Assembly (NCBI RefSeq): GCF_009389715.1
Contig: NC_052393.1
Span: forward strand, 124,001-188,000
Origin: Phoenix dactylifera
Taxonomy: Eukaryota; Streptophyta; Magnoliopsida; Arecales; Arecaceae
Direction: 5' to 3'
DNA length: 64,000 nt
Position 1 is the first letter of the stretch. Each line of letters opens with the position of its first letter. Under the pieces are notes generated by a model. That model worked only from the letters and a program-made list of their open reading frames with translations, was not told the DNA's origin and made no database searches. This document shows positions 37,196-50,200 of this stretch, in pieces. Made by a program: the position numbers and the translations under genes.

Positions 37196-39999
37196 TACCT
37201 CTTGAGATTCGTGCTTCGCATTAAATAAACTTATATTCAACGTTCGCCATACCTTACCGAACCGAGCGGTACGGGGCATACCGTACTGAGTAGTACGGGG
37301 TGTACCATACCGAGCAGTACAGAGGATGTACCAATACTCGGTATGTTGAACCGACCCTGTACCGACAAAATTATAGCGTGGCACCGGCACAGGGCCCAAT
37401 ACCGAGACGGTGCACCTTGCTTTTATTGGTTCTATATTACAAATTTGTGAACATCTATTTTGACTTATAATTGTTTAGCTAACAACTACTTTGTTTCTAT
37501 CTAAAGATGGCCAGACTATCTGATATTTGAATTTTCTTGATATATACAACACAATTATCTCCATATACTTAATCTTATACCAAGAAAAAAAACTCCATCC
37601 ACTTAATCATGTCCTTTTATCTTGTATACGTTTTATAAGTTGATAAGTTATGGTAGATACATGCGCATATGTAAATAAACATGCATCAAGTCGCACAACA
37701 AACTGCTTTTGGTATATCAAACCTTGTAAATTAGCTACCCGTTGGCTATGTTGTAACCTTTTTGGTGTTTAGAAGTCTTTTTACTCTTCATGCATTGAAT
37801 CTATGAGTAGTTGCTTATGAGCCATAACTTGTTGATTCATACAAGCAGAGCATTTCTGTAGCATCTTCATGAGTAACTTGGAGGTTTTTTTTGGAAATTT
37901 TATGTCATCACCAGCAGCATCTATAAAATTATGTCAGGCATCTGTAATATCTTTTTGAAGGCTGGTAGTTTTACGAGCCATTGACAAAACCCTTAAAAAT
38001 TCCAAGTTGTGACCAATGGATCACCAAATTTGACAAAATATTGTCAATTAAGAAGTTTTATTTTTAGAAATCCTTGCTGAAAATAAAGAAGTTCTGTCAT
38101 ACTTGTGTTGTATTTTCATGAAAAGATCTAGATTTTAGATTTGGTGAAGAAAAGTAGATTACTTGCTTTAATTCATCCAATGTTCTTTGGGTAGGCCATC
38201 ATAATTAGTATAATAACATAGAAAAGGGATCTAAAGAAATGTGAAAGAGACTCTAGGAGGGGGGAGGGGGGAGGGGGATAAGGTAAAATAGTCAAGCTTT
38301 GTTTTTGTAAATATCAGAAATACTCTATCATTACAACCTTATAAAGGAAAACCTTGATGCTCAACCCATGTATGGATTCCACCTAATTCTTACCTAGGTG
38401 TTAGAGTAGGAAAAGAAGATTGTGTCCCCGCACGAGGTATTGTCCGCTTTGGGGTTCGGTCACGCTCGGGCCTCTTCAGCTCTTTGGGTGTTGTCACCCC
38501 TCATGGCTTTACCCTTTAAAAAGGCGCCTCGCGAGGAAAGGGGTATACCCCTTCTTAATAAGGCACAATGCTTTCCACTACTCAACCGATGTAAGACTAA
38601 GTCCCTGGCTCCTCCACCCCCAACACTAGCCCCCCGAGCGGAAAGGATTCGTGCGGGGTCTATCGGGGGTCCACGCTCTCTCCAGCCACAACACTAGAAA
38701 CAAAAAATAGTATAATACCCACTTCTGAGATTGAGATCCCTATGCAGATTTGAGATGTAACGAAACCAAGGAAACCAAGTTTTCTTGGTCAGATCTGGAG
38801 ATTCACATATGCAGCTGACACTTGCTATTTGCATCTGCCCCAGTAATTTTCCCACCTCTTTTCAGTCTCTTGATAATCTGATCTTGTCTCTCTTTTACTG
38901 TTCTGTTCACTTCTAATAAAATATTCATCATTTATGACAAATAAAATGGAAGAAAATAAAAATAAAGTGATCGGTTATCTAACATAATTGTGCCATGGTT
39001 CTTAATTTTGCATGGGGCCATAACCTGCATCTCATTTACAGAAATAAAATGTGCTTACTTTTCCCCCTTTCTAAGTTCCTGGTTGACTTGCAGTCCATGA
39101 TGTTCTTGATTCACATAATATCTGACCTTATGGTGTTCAAGCTCTACCTCTAACTGCTTGTCTCATTTCTAATAAAGACAAACTTTGATGCTCCTGAGGG
39201 CAATGATCCGATCGCAATAGACTTCACTGGAATGGGGAAGGGTGAGGCATGGGTGAATGGGCAGAGCATTGGGCGCTATTGGCCAACATATATCTCTTCG
39301 CAGAATGGATGTGCCACATCATGCAACTATAAAGGGACTTACAATTCTGACAAATGTCTAAAGAATTGTGGAAAGCCATCACAGCTTATGTAAGAACTGC
39401 AGTCTCTTGGTTTCAGAAATTGCTGCTTCCCAGAAACTTCAGGTCATTTGAAATATTGTTCTCATGCAAACAGGTATCATGTTCCTCGTTCGTTTATCCA
39501 ACCAGGCAGTAATACACTGGTTCTTTTTGAGGAGATGGGTGGAGATCCAACCAAAATATCATTTGCTACAAGGCAGACTGGAAGCTTATGTGCGCATGTA
39601 TCAGAATCACATCCATCACCCATAGATGCCTGGATCTCTTCACAACAGAAGGTAGAGAGATTGGGGCCAGTACTCCACTTGGAATGCCCATATCCCAATC
39701 AGGTCATATCTTCGATCAAGTTTGCAAGTTTTGGGACTCCACATGGCTCATGTGGAAGGTACAACCATGGCAATTGCAGAAGTGATAGCGCCCTTGCTGT
39801 TGTGCAGCAGGTATCCAGGACTCCACTCTCTTCATTCTAGTGGATGTTAACCATTTAGGAACCTTTGCTTAGTCTTGACATTTGTGGGCAGGCTTGCATC
39901 GGGGCCAAGAGTTGCGGCATCGGAGTCTCGACAAAGATGTTTGGGGATCCGTGTAGAGGAATTACTAAAAGCCTTGCAGTTGAAGCTGCATGCTCTTGA
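28774..39999 (+). CDS. BGAL8: Beta-galactosidase, GH35, BGAL8 type, 19 exons, 851 aa
   Basis: Exons: 28774-28938, 29050-29145, 29580-29692, 29803-29869, 29979-30071, 30163-30306, 30412-30500, 30725-30830, 30946-31033, 31660-31778, 32198-32362, 34688-34905, 35007-35116, 35296-35405, 35677-35784, 36209-36316, 39178-39389, 39474-39810, 39892-39999. All join in frame (2,556 nt). The enzyme removes terminal beta-galactose from cell-wall galactans and arabinogalactan proteins in the apoplast. Signal peptide: residues 1-23, then [14 protein letters not shown]. The GH35 signature [14 protein letters not shown] carries acid/base E182; the nucleophile is E251 in [11 protein letters not shown]-terminal SUEL-type galactose-binding lectin domain spans about 768-851. 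Length and exon pattern fit the AtBGAL8 / rice BGal6 clade. Intron 2 has a GC donor; intron 16 is 2.9 kb and full of transposon pieces. Confidence 0.95.
29146..29579 (+). other. GC-AG intron (intron 2 of the beta-galactosidase gene)
   Basis: Exon 2 ends ...CCAG at 29145 and the next bases are GCAACC; the intron ends TAG at 29577-29579. Family conservation (EPVRxQ followed by YDFEGR) requires this junction. The nearest GT (29134) would keep frame but delete four conserved residues (VRNQ). Confidence 0.8.
36483..37040. mobile_element. LTR-like retrotransposon fragment in beta-galactosidase intron 16
   Basis: GC-balanced sequence with features frequent in plant LTRs, such as GGGGGATCCTCCGATG and AGTCAGC followed by TTAGAGAATAG, directly after an AC microsatellite (about 36460-36477). 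Ends and target duplication could not be defined, and no coding domain was found. Confidence 0.4.
37238..37419. mobile_element. Non-autonomous hAT MITE, 182 bp, in beta-galactosidase intron 16
   Basis: The left end is CAACGTTCGCCATACC; the right end on the opposite strand is CAAGGTGCACCGTCTCGG. The left end resembles the complete hAT right terminus (CAAGGTTCGCGGTACC). Flanking 8-mers CTTATATT (37230-37237) and CTTTTATT (37420-37427) match at seven of eight bases. The interior is rich in GTACGG/CCGTAC/ACCGAG units like the hAT subterminal arrays. No coding capacity. Confidence 0.78.
38399..38693. mobile_element. TRIM-like solo LTR, about 295 bp, in beta-galactosidase intron 16
   Basis: Begins TGTTAGAG and ends CCACAACA, flanked by CTAGG (38394-38398) and CTAGA (38694-38698), four of five matching. 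It contains the GCACGAGGTATTGTCCGC block common in short plant LTRs and several small palindromes (AAAGGGGTATACCCCTT, GGCGCCTCGCGAGG). There is no coding sequence. Confidence 0.55.
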
Positions 40000-41286
40000 T
40001 AGGAATGCTGCTGATGGGCGCCAAACCAAATGGGGGGAGCAAAGCTTCCCTTGAAGGTGCACACACGAGAAAAAGAGGAAATGTGTTGAATAACAATTGA
40101 AAAAGATCGAAGCATTAATGATGAAATGGAAATATCAGATTTCACAATGCTCTCGCAGTTTCTAAAAGTTCATGGATGCATTTTTTTTTCCCCACTTTCT
40201 GCTGAAAATTATATGGCATTCATGTATTGGCTCGTCGTGCATGTAGGCTTATCTTTCGAGTGGACACGGATGGTCCAATGAAATAAGTTGATCCAGTATA
40301 TTAGTGGTATAGATCATGTTAATAATATATAACACTTTGCAAAGTTGCAGTCCCCTCCATGGTGTGGCAAAGCACTCGAAGTCCTTTGGAGGCGGTTAGC
40401 ATATCTCCTTGGACTGCATATCGAAGCTAGTCGTATATCATCATGTACTTGCAGCAAAACACAGCAGAAATGGAGATGTTGTGAAGGAACCTCCAGGAAG
40501 TCTCGTCCCGTCCAACCGAAAACACCCAACAACCCACCGAATAAAAAACCTACCATTGTAAAGGAGATCATATAGCAGAGCCTTTTAGAACATGCCACGC
40601 AAGCACATTTTCGCATCTCGAAGCGTATCTGAAATGGAGACGGCCCCTGGTCTCGCATGGTCATCGTTTTCATGCCTCCCCTCGGATTCCAACAACCTTG
40701 TCGCCATGTACGAGATGATCCATCAAGGGGGGCTTCCGCTGCCGACGCGGGAAACAAGTTGGGCCGCTACCTTAACCTGGCTCCTCGATAACTCGGATCA
40801 CGGCAGCGAGAACGGCCGAGATCTACTGGTTGGTGGAGGCAGAGGAGGAGGAGGAGGAGGAGGAGGAGGATAGGAAAGAGGGGTTGAGGCTGGCGTCGAG
40901 CATGAGCTTGTGATCGCGAGGCTGGAGGAGGTCGCAGCGAAGGCGGCCGGGCGGTGCTGGGTTTTGATTTCAAGGTTGACATCCCACACACGTACCTTCA
41001 ACACTCAAAAAAGGTTTGATCATTCGTGGGATAAGAAAAGCTACCTGTGCTATCAAAATGCTTTTCCGTCCACCGCCTGCATCATGTTTTTAAAGATCGT
41101 CCTTCAGATCTTGCCCATAAAATTTTAAGAACAATACAAAAGACCCATTGCAAACTAATGGGGGTCCTTGCACATGAAGACTGTAGCCAACTGCGCCAGC
41201 AAAGGAATAATGCACTTTCCAACAGAACCTGTTTGCAAAGACATACAGCAGTGGTGAGTGAATTTATCAGATTCCTTTATGAGCTC
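40000..41286. other. Spacer between convergent beta-galactosidase and TMEM115-like genes
   Basis: Holds the 3' UTRs of both genes. In the middle, about 40590-41000, is a GC-rich segment with a GGA repeat (40846-40870) and a plus-strand frame of 93 codons (40592-40873) that matches nothing I know; it may be a captured gene fragment. No clear AATAAA signals were placed. Confidence 0.4.
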
Positions 41287-44200
41287 TCAAACATTTTCGG
41301 CAGCATTTCCATGCGATATAACATCTGTGCTCCCTGTAACGGCTACTTTCTCAGCTGCTAATCTTTCTTCCAGTGCCCTTGCTCCCCGTTCTCTGCAGCA
41401 TTGAGCCAAAAAACGTGGGGCGAAAAAAATTAGTCTCAATTCTCATAAGGTGAACAAATCTACGAACTAAAACATAAACCTTGATTAACTGCCCAACAGA
41501 ATGCTTGAAAACTTTGAACACACACGGGAAAATAAAAAAAAAAAGGATGAGCAACTATAAGAACCATTTTGCTCTCCTTCAGTTTTCACCAGTTTACATT
41601 TTGTTAGTGTTGCAAAGGATCAGCATGTTACAGTTTTCGAGCTGCAAGTCCAATGCAAAATGCTAAAAGATATGAAGATTAGATGAAGAGAAGCAATGCC
41701 CTTTTGATTATCATGTGATTCCAAAGTATCAAAAATCGATACATAAAGAAGGAAATGAAATTGAAGTTAAAAAAAAAAAAAAAAGCCGACAGACACACAC
41801 CTTCTCCTAGATGCCTCAATAGGACCTGAACCAGGCAATGGGGTCCCACCCAATGTATGACCTCTCATTTCTGAGTAAGTTTCCGATTTTCCACAAAGGG
41901 CCCAATCAAATACTGAAGCAAAGGGGTCCAAAATTGGCCTGCAAGTGTAATTACAAAAAGCACAATAAGAAAATATCAGCTTGAAGATATTCAATGAGAC
42001 CTAATGATGAGAAGTGAATCTTACCGCAAAAATTCAGGAAAAAAACTGGAGAAAGAAAACTCATCACTTGGATCCCCTTTAAGGCCTGTTTCAGGTTTCT
42101 TTTGGAAGTAACGCAGGTAAATCCAACTCATATAAATGCCAAACAGTATAGTTGGAAGATAAGATACAGATTCTGTTGTGAAAAAACTTATAGCTACTGA
42201 GACCAACGCGACAATAGTTGGCACCCACTGGGGAATGTAAGAAAAGCAATGACAAATACTGAATCAGCCAAATCCCCAGGAAACATTATCAAGGTACCAA
42301 AAATCTTTATTTTCTTCAAAGGTAAACATACCTTTGCTTTGATCTTCAACAGAAAAAATAGACTCAACTCCTGATCTGGTATAATTTGCTTAATGCCTAC
42401 TAGAAATCCTGAGAGAACTCCATGGAAGCCAGAAAGAGGTGTATAACTGTAACAAAAGAATGCGAAAAAGAAAACTCAGTGGTCATGGAGGTTAATAAAT
42501 ATCATGTAAATGCACAAAATACAGGGATTATAACATAGATAAAACAGACTCTAATTGTAACCAATCTCAATCAAATAATTGTCAAAGCAGGATGAGGACA
42601 CTGATTGCTAATATTACCCTGCTGCAGGTGTTCTTGCAGAAAAATACCATGCCAGCATATGATGCAAAGCAACCACTACAATCAAACTTAGATGATTAAA
42701 AAGCTAAAACATTCATGTAGCACATTGATAGTTAATGTCTGCATGTTGTAGGTCTTCTTGCAGAAAATGACTTTTACCAGTGTGTAACAAAGCACCCACT
42801 AACCCAGACTTTACTATTATGTAGAAAGTGCCGTTTTCATATCAATAGAACAATTATGTCCTTGCAGCAGCCATAGCGATCCAGGGGAACAAGTGATTCT
42901 TATTATATAGATCTCCAGCTATCCATTCCATGTTAGTCCGAACTTCGAAAAAGAAATGTCAAATTCTAATATGCACCAGATAATTAATGAAAAATGAAAA
43001 GCAGGTCATGAAAATGTGCAGTCTTGAGGAGGAATAGAATATGCTGCAATAATAAATAGATAGCTTCTGAAGTATGCTGAGACTTACAGGTAGCTTTCCT
43101 GCCTTGTTATGTAGTACAATATAATGGCAGTAACAAAGATGCAGATTGAAGTTAAAAAATTCACCACAATAATAAACTTCAAGAACTCCTTAGAACCCCA
43201 CAGAGGTTCCAGCAATTTCCCAAATAAAAGAAGACCAATTGTGCTGATGACCACCTGCAAATGTATGGTTGTTATCATCTAATTATATTTCATGTAAAAT
43301 AGAGAACTAGTGGAGCTAAGCAATCATTACCATAGAGTGGTTAAAAGCTACAATGGAAAATAAGAAATGTAACAGAATCAGCACTCTGGGAACGATGGTG
43401 AAGTGTTTTTGGTGAATAATGGTGAAGTGTTTCATAAGAGTGCTATTGCAATAAATGTTTGCCCCAGCAATTTGAAGAAAAAAATTTGGAAAATAGTAAG
43501 ACCTATAATGTGGTACGGTTCAAGATCTTGGGAAAAAGGCTCAAGCAAACATAAAAATCATAGTGAACAGATGAGATAAACAAGATGCATGTCCAGTAAA
43601 ACTTGGAAGATATAGAGGAATGAGTGTATTAGAGCAGGCATAAGACTAGTAAGAGTTATGACAAAGTAATTGAGAAACAACTGAGTAAAGCATGGTAAAT
43701 AGAGGCTCTTGAGTTATTAACGCTTCAGGAAAGAGAAGGTGAGGACCTAGGCTAAGATAGATGAATGGTGAGAAAAGATTTAGAAAAGCTTGTAGTGATA
43801 TCAGAGACAACCACTCATAGTATAATACTTGAACAACGATTCATACAGGCAATCCAAGTAGTTGTATAAGTCCTTATCCATCTGCTTCCCTAACTTTGAG
43901 ACACATGCACACAAACACATATGGCTTTAAATCAAGTGAATCGAGCAAAACAATTGTATGGTACATATTCTTCTTTCAGCAGACATCATTCTAGTTCACC
44001 ACTAACTTGAGCAAACGGATCCTCTGAATGTCAGCATTTATACCGCTCATCCTAGTCTTACTTTTTCCCCCACTTTCTTCAGGATATAGCTTGATTGCTT
44101 ATTAAAACATGATTTTAGACTAGTATAAAGCAATCGATATGGATCTGTGTTTTAAAAATTGAATAAAGTAGCAGATCTTAGCATGCTAGATGAGAATCAT

Positions 44201-47200
44201 TTTTTCCAAATGTGTATATCATTTTATGCTACTGCATGCCATGCAAAAGCATAACATGGCATGCTATATTACCCGGACATGGGTTCGTATGTCAGGTACA
44301 GATGCTTGGCTAAGCATCGGATCCTTTAAAATCTAAGAACTTCTTCTTACAGAGCCATGTCCAAGTGTCATACCAATATCCGTATCAAGTGTCAAGTGCA
44401 GGTATTTTAGGTTAAATTTTAAAAGTAGATGGTATGATAGTTTACCTACTAGACATTTGCCGAGTATACACACATAAGCAATAGTTTAATCCTTGATATG
44501 TACAAGTGCTCATACATAAAAAGAAGTCACAAATTTCTCATGTCAAGGGTTTTACTCATCAAAGAACAATAATATAGTATTGATACATAGCTAACTTCAA
44601 ATAAATCAAGATCCTTTTTGGCAAATAAATTTTAAATGCAGGAAACATGCAAATCCTTTGGCGTTCCCAAATTGAAAGCACAAATTGGCATTTTGGAACC
44701 ATATATGCATGAGAGATGCAATTCCAACCATCCAAAGATGCAAATCCTTGAGAAGGAATGCAATTAAGACCATCATTGCTGATCCGATTGGGGTGAATAA
44801 AAAATTTTCTGAACCTGTTCAACTTGAATCTCTCAAAATAAATTAAGAAAAAAAGGTGAAAAATTGACAAAAGTAGGGTTGAGGTCCCCTTTTCTTCCAT
44901 TGATGATTAATGAATCAAAAGTGAGATACATAGTCTCTATTTATAATGGTGAGATCCGCCCTTACATAATTCAGATCGGATTCCTTTCCTAGTTCGAATA
45001 AGACTGGCCTTCCAAAAATAGACATAACTAACAAAAATAAATGTGAAGTAGATCTCAATTTCTACATCAAATTTATCTACTGTTACTCCACCGAATTCTT
45101 CTTGAATTGGAAGATATGTCCGGTTAAAGTCTTTTCCAAAAAAAAAATTCAATTTGACTGATCCACTTCTGAGTCCAAATGGTGGAATTTGGATCTGATC
45201 GTTCGAGACACAAGCCCATTTAAGGATGGCACTACACCGTAGATCTCGGAAAGTTATTTTAAAAAAAAAAAAAAACATCTCAATGGGGCGTCATATGACC
45301 AAGTTATGGCTTCCAGAAGTTTGGCATGCGATTCGATTTCTCGTTGTGGCAGATCTCTTAGTCGCCACAGTGGTTCACATCAAATCTAGTGATCCTCCTC
45401 AATCAATTGCGGCCTCTCCATGGAGGCTAGAGAGAGAGAGAGAGAACAAAGTCAATGGTGAAATCCCAATAGGAAGGTGGTCAAATAGGAAGTGGGATAG
45501 CTAAAGAGCCAGAAGGAGATAATTTAGACAGGGTTGGAAGCGTTGCAGAATAGAGTGAGAGGGTCTAGTGGCATAATTACTTAAGAGGGTGAGGATAAGG
45601 GAGAGAGAGAGAGAGAGAGGGAAAGAGAAGATGCTAGGCTTGCAGTCATGAAGGTGAGAAATGAACGCAATGAGGGAGAGTAAAAGAAGTTGTCAACACC
45701 AAATGGAGTTACTTTGGCTTTCCATGAATTGTTCAACCACTCATGCACTACATTTGTCTATCCCTTTAAACCTTACTATCTCTCTTGACACGTTCAAAAG
45801 GTAACTAAGTAGGTAATTAGTGGTATGTAGGGCATATTTGCTTAGGAGGAGTTGGGTTCTAGAATGGGAGTGGGAATGAGTGACTCCCATTTTAGCTGTT
45901 TGGTTGCAGAGAGTTCCATGTCGATTTCGATTCCAAAAGGGAATGGGAATGCCCCAATCCTCCAAAACCCAATCTCGACTCTCCCCTAGTATTCAAAACT
46001 TATTCCAATCCCGATTCTGATTTTAGTCAGGACCAAACACATTGGAAAATATGGTCATTCCAATCGCCACTTCAATCCATTCCGATATCGGTCCCAAACC
46101 AAATGCACCCTTAATGCTATTACCTTCATGATGGCTTAGGTGGGTATATTAAAAAGAGCATGGAATTTCAATTTTAAAAAATGAAAGAAAAAAAGGTGCT
46201 ACTGAGTAGACTATTGTAATTCCATGGCTGTGAACATGGAAAAACTGAGTTGTAAATTTATCTTTGTTTTCTTCAGTGCTGGAATATGGAATTGATGATG
46301 TTAGATTGCTAGCTATGTATAACATTTTTTTAACAAATGCACTCTTACAAATCCATTTACAATAAATAAGAAATGATTATAAAATAAAGGTATAAATTAT
46401 CTTCATATAGATTCATATGGGCACTTCAGACTTCCAGACAATTCCAACCCATCTTTTTAAACCGTGGCAATTCTGTAGATGCACATGTATCGGCACTTGC
46501 TTTAGGATGCCTACAATCAAATAAAAATGCATCTAATAAAGATCAACAACTATGTTTTATAACTATATAGTATTTTTACTCTCCAACTATAATAAGCCTT
46601 CCTCAGTAGTAGCTGGAAATATTGGGGGGTTGCAAGTAATCCTTGCATAATGTGCACAATCCAGCAAGAAAATGCTGTGTTTCTAGTAATCTCTTTATTG
46701 AGCAATGACAACAAATGAAACAAGAAAAAATGCTAATGCCTGCAAACACTACACATATCCCACAAAACAAATGCTTATCAATTTTTGAAGTTCTGCATAA
46801 ATTGGTATAGCTCATTTAAGCAAAATGGGCTATATATAAGTGTGCGTAGGATTAGTCTTTTTTAGAAAAAAAACAGAATATAAATTTGACATTATTAGAT
46901 TACTACTTATCTGATGTTCATATTAAAGATAACCAATAAGAAATGTCTCCCTATTAAGTCCTTACTAAACAATTTCACTATTGCCATCATTTAATGAAGA
47001 TTCTATAGTACCATCTACATTTAAAGATTCAAGTGAGTTTCATAACCTGGCTTTTCACTTTCCTATTATAAAAGGAGCACAGTGAAAATATTGGCGCACA
47101 AGATAAAACAAACACTGGCAAATAATAACACCATTGACTAAATCTAAAACCAGAGGGCAAAGATTGGCATAAGTAATATTTTTATGAGGTAAACTATTTT

Positions 47201-50200
47201 CTGAAATTATGATACTCAAGACAGGGTGCACATTAAATACAAAGGGAGAAAAAAGGATCTACCCCTGGAAGTGATTGCTCAACGTAGCCAGCAGTGATGA
47301 GGTTCCATGCGAATGGAATTGTCCTACAAAATTCACAACTCCTTGGAAGTAAGTAACTCATAATAAAATTTGTACCTTAGCACATTTGCATATCCAGCAG
47401 TTACTAATCGTTAGTTCTGTGAAAGTCAGCAGCATTAGACTGAAGGAACACTAGTTTTTTTTTATGGTTAATGAGAATTTAAAGATTAGCTATTATAGAT
47501 TAGCAAAGCACTCTGTTTCGTACAGGAAAGAAAAGTGTAGGAAAGAGAAAGATACTAGACTGTTCGCCGAGAAATCTAGAAAAAGACCCTATAAAGAGGT
47601 TTGCATTCGGATTTAAATGCATGGCATTAGACTAGATTTGAACTTGCTTTTCCCCTGGCATGTAACTGATTAATAGCAACAGCAAACAAAGATTGGTTTA
47701 ATTCCATAATAAATAGTTATTAGAAAGAAAGTTGGCAATCTAGAATTCAGTTTCCACCTTCTAGTTACCAATATTAATAAAAGAATATGCGACATGGATG
47801 ACAATCTTGGCGTTCTAAGCTTGTGAATTTTATCATCATCTAGTGAGTTCATGTTACTCTTTTTTTATTTTCTTTTTTCATTTGAGAAGAAACTAAGTTC
47901 ATATTATCAAGTAACAATCAAAGATGTCCAGAGGAATGTATGCTCACTCTACCATTGAAGAAACAGAAGTCCTACATAAGGAGGTGCTTATGGCTCTATT
48001 CAGCATTCACATGATCAAAATGTATTACATTCAGGTTTTCCTATCGAAGTATAAATACAGTTCAATGCCCACCTTGTTGCTTCAAGAATTAACCAAGAAC
48101 AAATCATCAATTACTTTTAGAATCTCAGCCCTAGAATCAAGGATTAAAGAGGGCACAATTAACTCATAGTCACGCTGAAGGTTTGAAAAATGGGTTACAC
48201 TTTTTTTGTCAATTCAACATGACCTTTCTTTTTGGTAGCTACAGTGATTTCTTTTTCAAAATATTTACAAACAAAAAATTGCACAAAAATATAACGGTTA
48301 AGAATTAGAAATAAATAAAATAAATTCAGAAGACTTCTTGAGACTTTTGAGTGTAAAATCTAAATTCTAACATAACATGGAATGTTAACCTAATAAAATG
48401 ATAATATAATCCTATGAACTATAGTCCATGTTCAAATTTGCAACAAGGAGTAAACTATAGGTTCAAAAAAAGCACTGTTAGAAGTATATAACAAAGTTTA
48501 AGCTTTGAAATACATACTTCATAAGAAAAAGACAAAAGATGGGTCTAGAACAAAATTAACATTTAGTTACATATTTCATAAATAAAAGTGGCAGAATGCT
48601 AGTACTTAATGTATGCAGGAGCATATACGGCCACCCAGGCATATGTGGTTATGAGGCCCAACGAATCAAGAAAATGCACTGTGCAGTGCACTTGAGAAGC
48701 TGCCTCTGCATATGTGCCCGCATCAACCACTTTTCACATAGTGCACAAAAAGGAAGATAATAGTTGAACATAATTGAAAGGAGAGGGGGGAGGGGGGAGA
48801 AGGTCAAACTTGGCTGCAAACCTTTGATTTCTTTCACCAGAAAAACATGGTCTTTTGCTTGATCCTCTTTATAAAGATCCCCAAACTTGACCCATATGTT
48901 ATTTAGTTTAAGTCCTTTCAGGATGCTCTACAAAAATAGAAACAAATCCCTCATAAAATTTCCAAGACAAGCTATAGATACTTATCGACTCCTAACAACC
49001 TATGGGTATTGCAGTGTCACTAATTCTACACTAATAAGATTAGTAATTGACATCATTACTTACCTAATTGGACTCCTTTTATACCTAAAATTGGGGTGTA
49101 ACAATACTGTGACACAACCTAGATTTGTCGTTGATACGCCTCTAAATCGGCCACAGCTCACCAAAAAGATCAACCAATCAGAATTCGCCACGACGCCAAC
49201 ACGTGGTTGATTGGGAAGCGGCCACTTGGCAGGCCCAGTGCCATGCGGCCGAACTCGCATATCATGAGTTCTCTACAATTAGCCGCATCCTAACTGGAGG
49301 CCCCATTGATCACCGAAATTCTACCGATATGACAGGCAAGATGTCATCTGCGTGCGAGACATATACACCTGATGTCCAAGCCATACCTAGGCCAGTCATT
49401 TCTGGTCGGCCCGCGTGCCCTAATTCTTCAGTGGTAGGTAAGCTCCTCCACCCACTCAATCAACAAAAAGAAACCCAAGAGGTGAGTATACACACAACAC
49501 ACCCTAACAGACTGAGGGAGAATTTCCTCCTATTCCTTGAGCACCATCCCGACTTAGGCATCGCCGGATACACTCTAGCCAAAGAACTTCTTTGTTTGTG
49601 TTGTTTCAGGTCAAAGGTCGGCCACTGAATAAGAACCCCGGTACCGACCATGCGCCGCTCGCCCTCTCCGATCCCAACTGAAACAGCCGACAACCGAGCT
49701 CTTCAGCGTCTTCGTGCTTCTCATCGTGATGCCTAAGATAGGCCGGTTCTCAGCAGCAACAATCATCATTAGACTCCAAACAAATTTTAACCATAGTAAT
49801 TCCAATTTAAGGTCTACAACTAAGGAACGTAAAGTCAGCTTTTAGGCTGTTGAATGTGTTGCAATCCACATCCACATCAAAATCTGCCCCAATTATATAC
49901 GATTGTATTTGGAATTTTAAGGTGATTATCCAAAATTTTGTACTTAAAATTTGTGTCCTTTCCACCTTTTGACATGTGAATTAAAAAATCAAGCACTTAT
50001 TATAGAGTATATGTGCTAAAATCCTTGAAGGGACAAAATGGTAGGTATTATGTGATATAAATTCTCATTCAGAGAATGTTGTCCATCTGCAGAGGGGTGT
50101 AGGTGTGTCTATGTGGGTTACAATTTTCAGATTCTAGAGGGGCATATAGGAAGGTCACATATTTTTGGCAGGTGCATGTGCAAGTGCCAGTTTGATTTTA

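Noticed and set aside
44559..45278. Minus-strand frames in TMEM115 intron 3 considered as plastid or gene fragments
   Set aside because: Composition resembles LTR or intron sequence, there is no recognisable motif, and the frames end at random stops.
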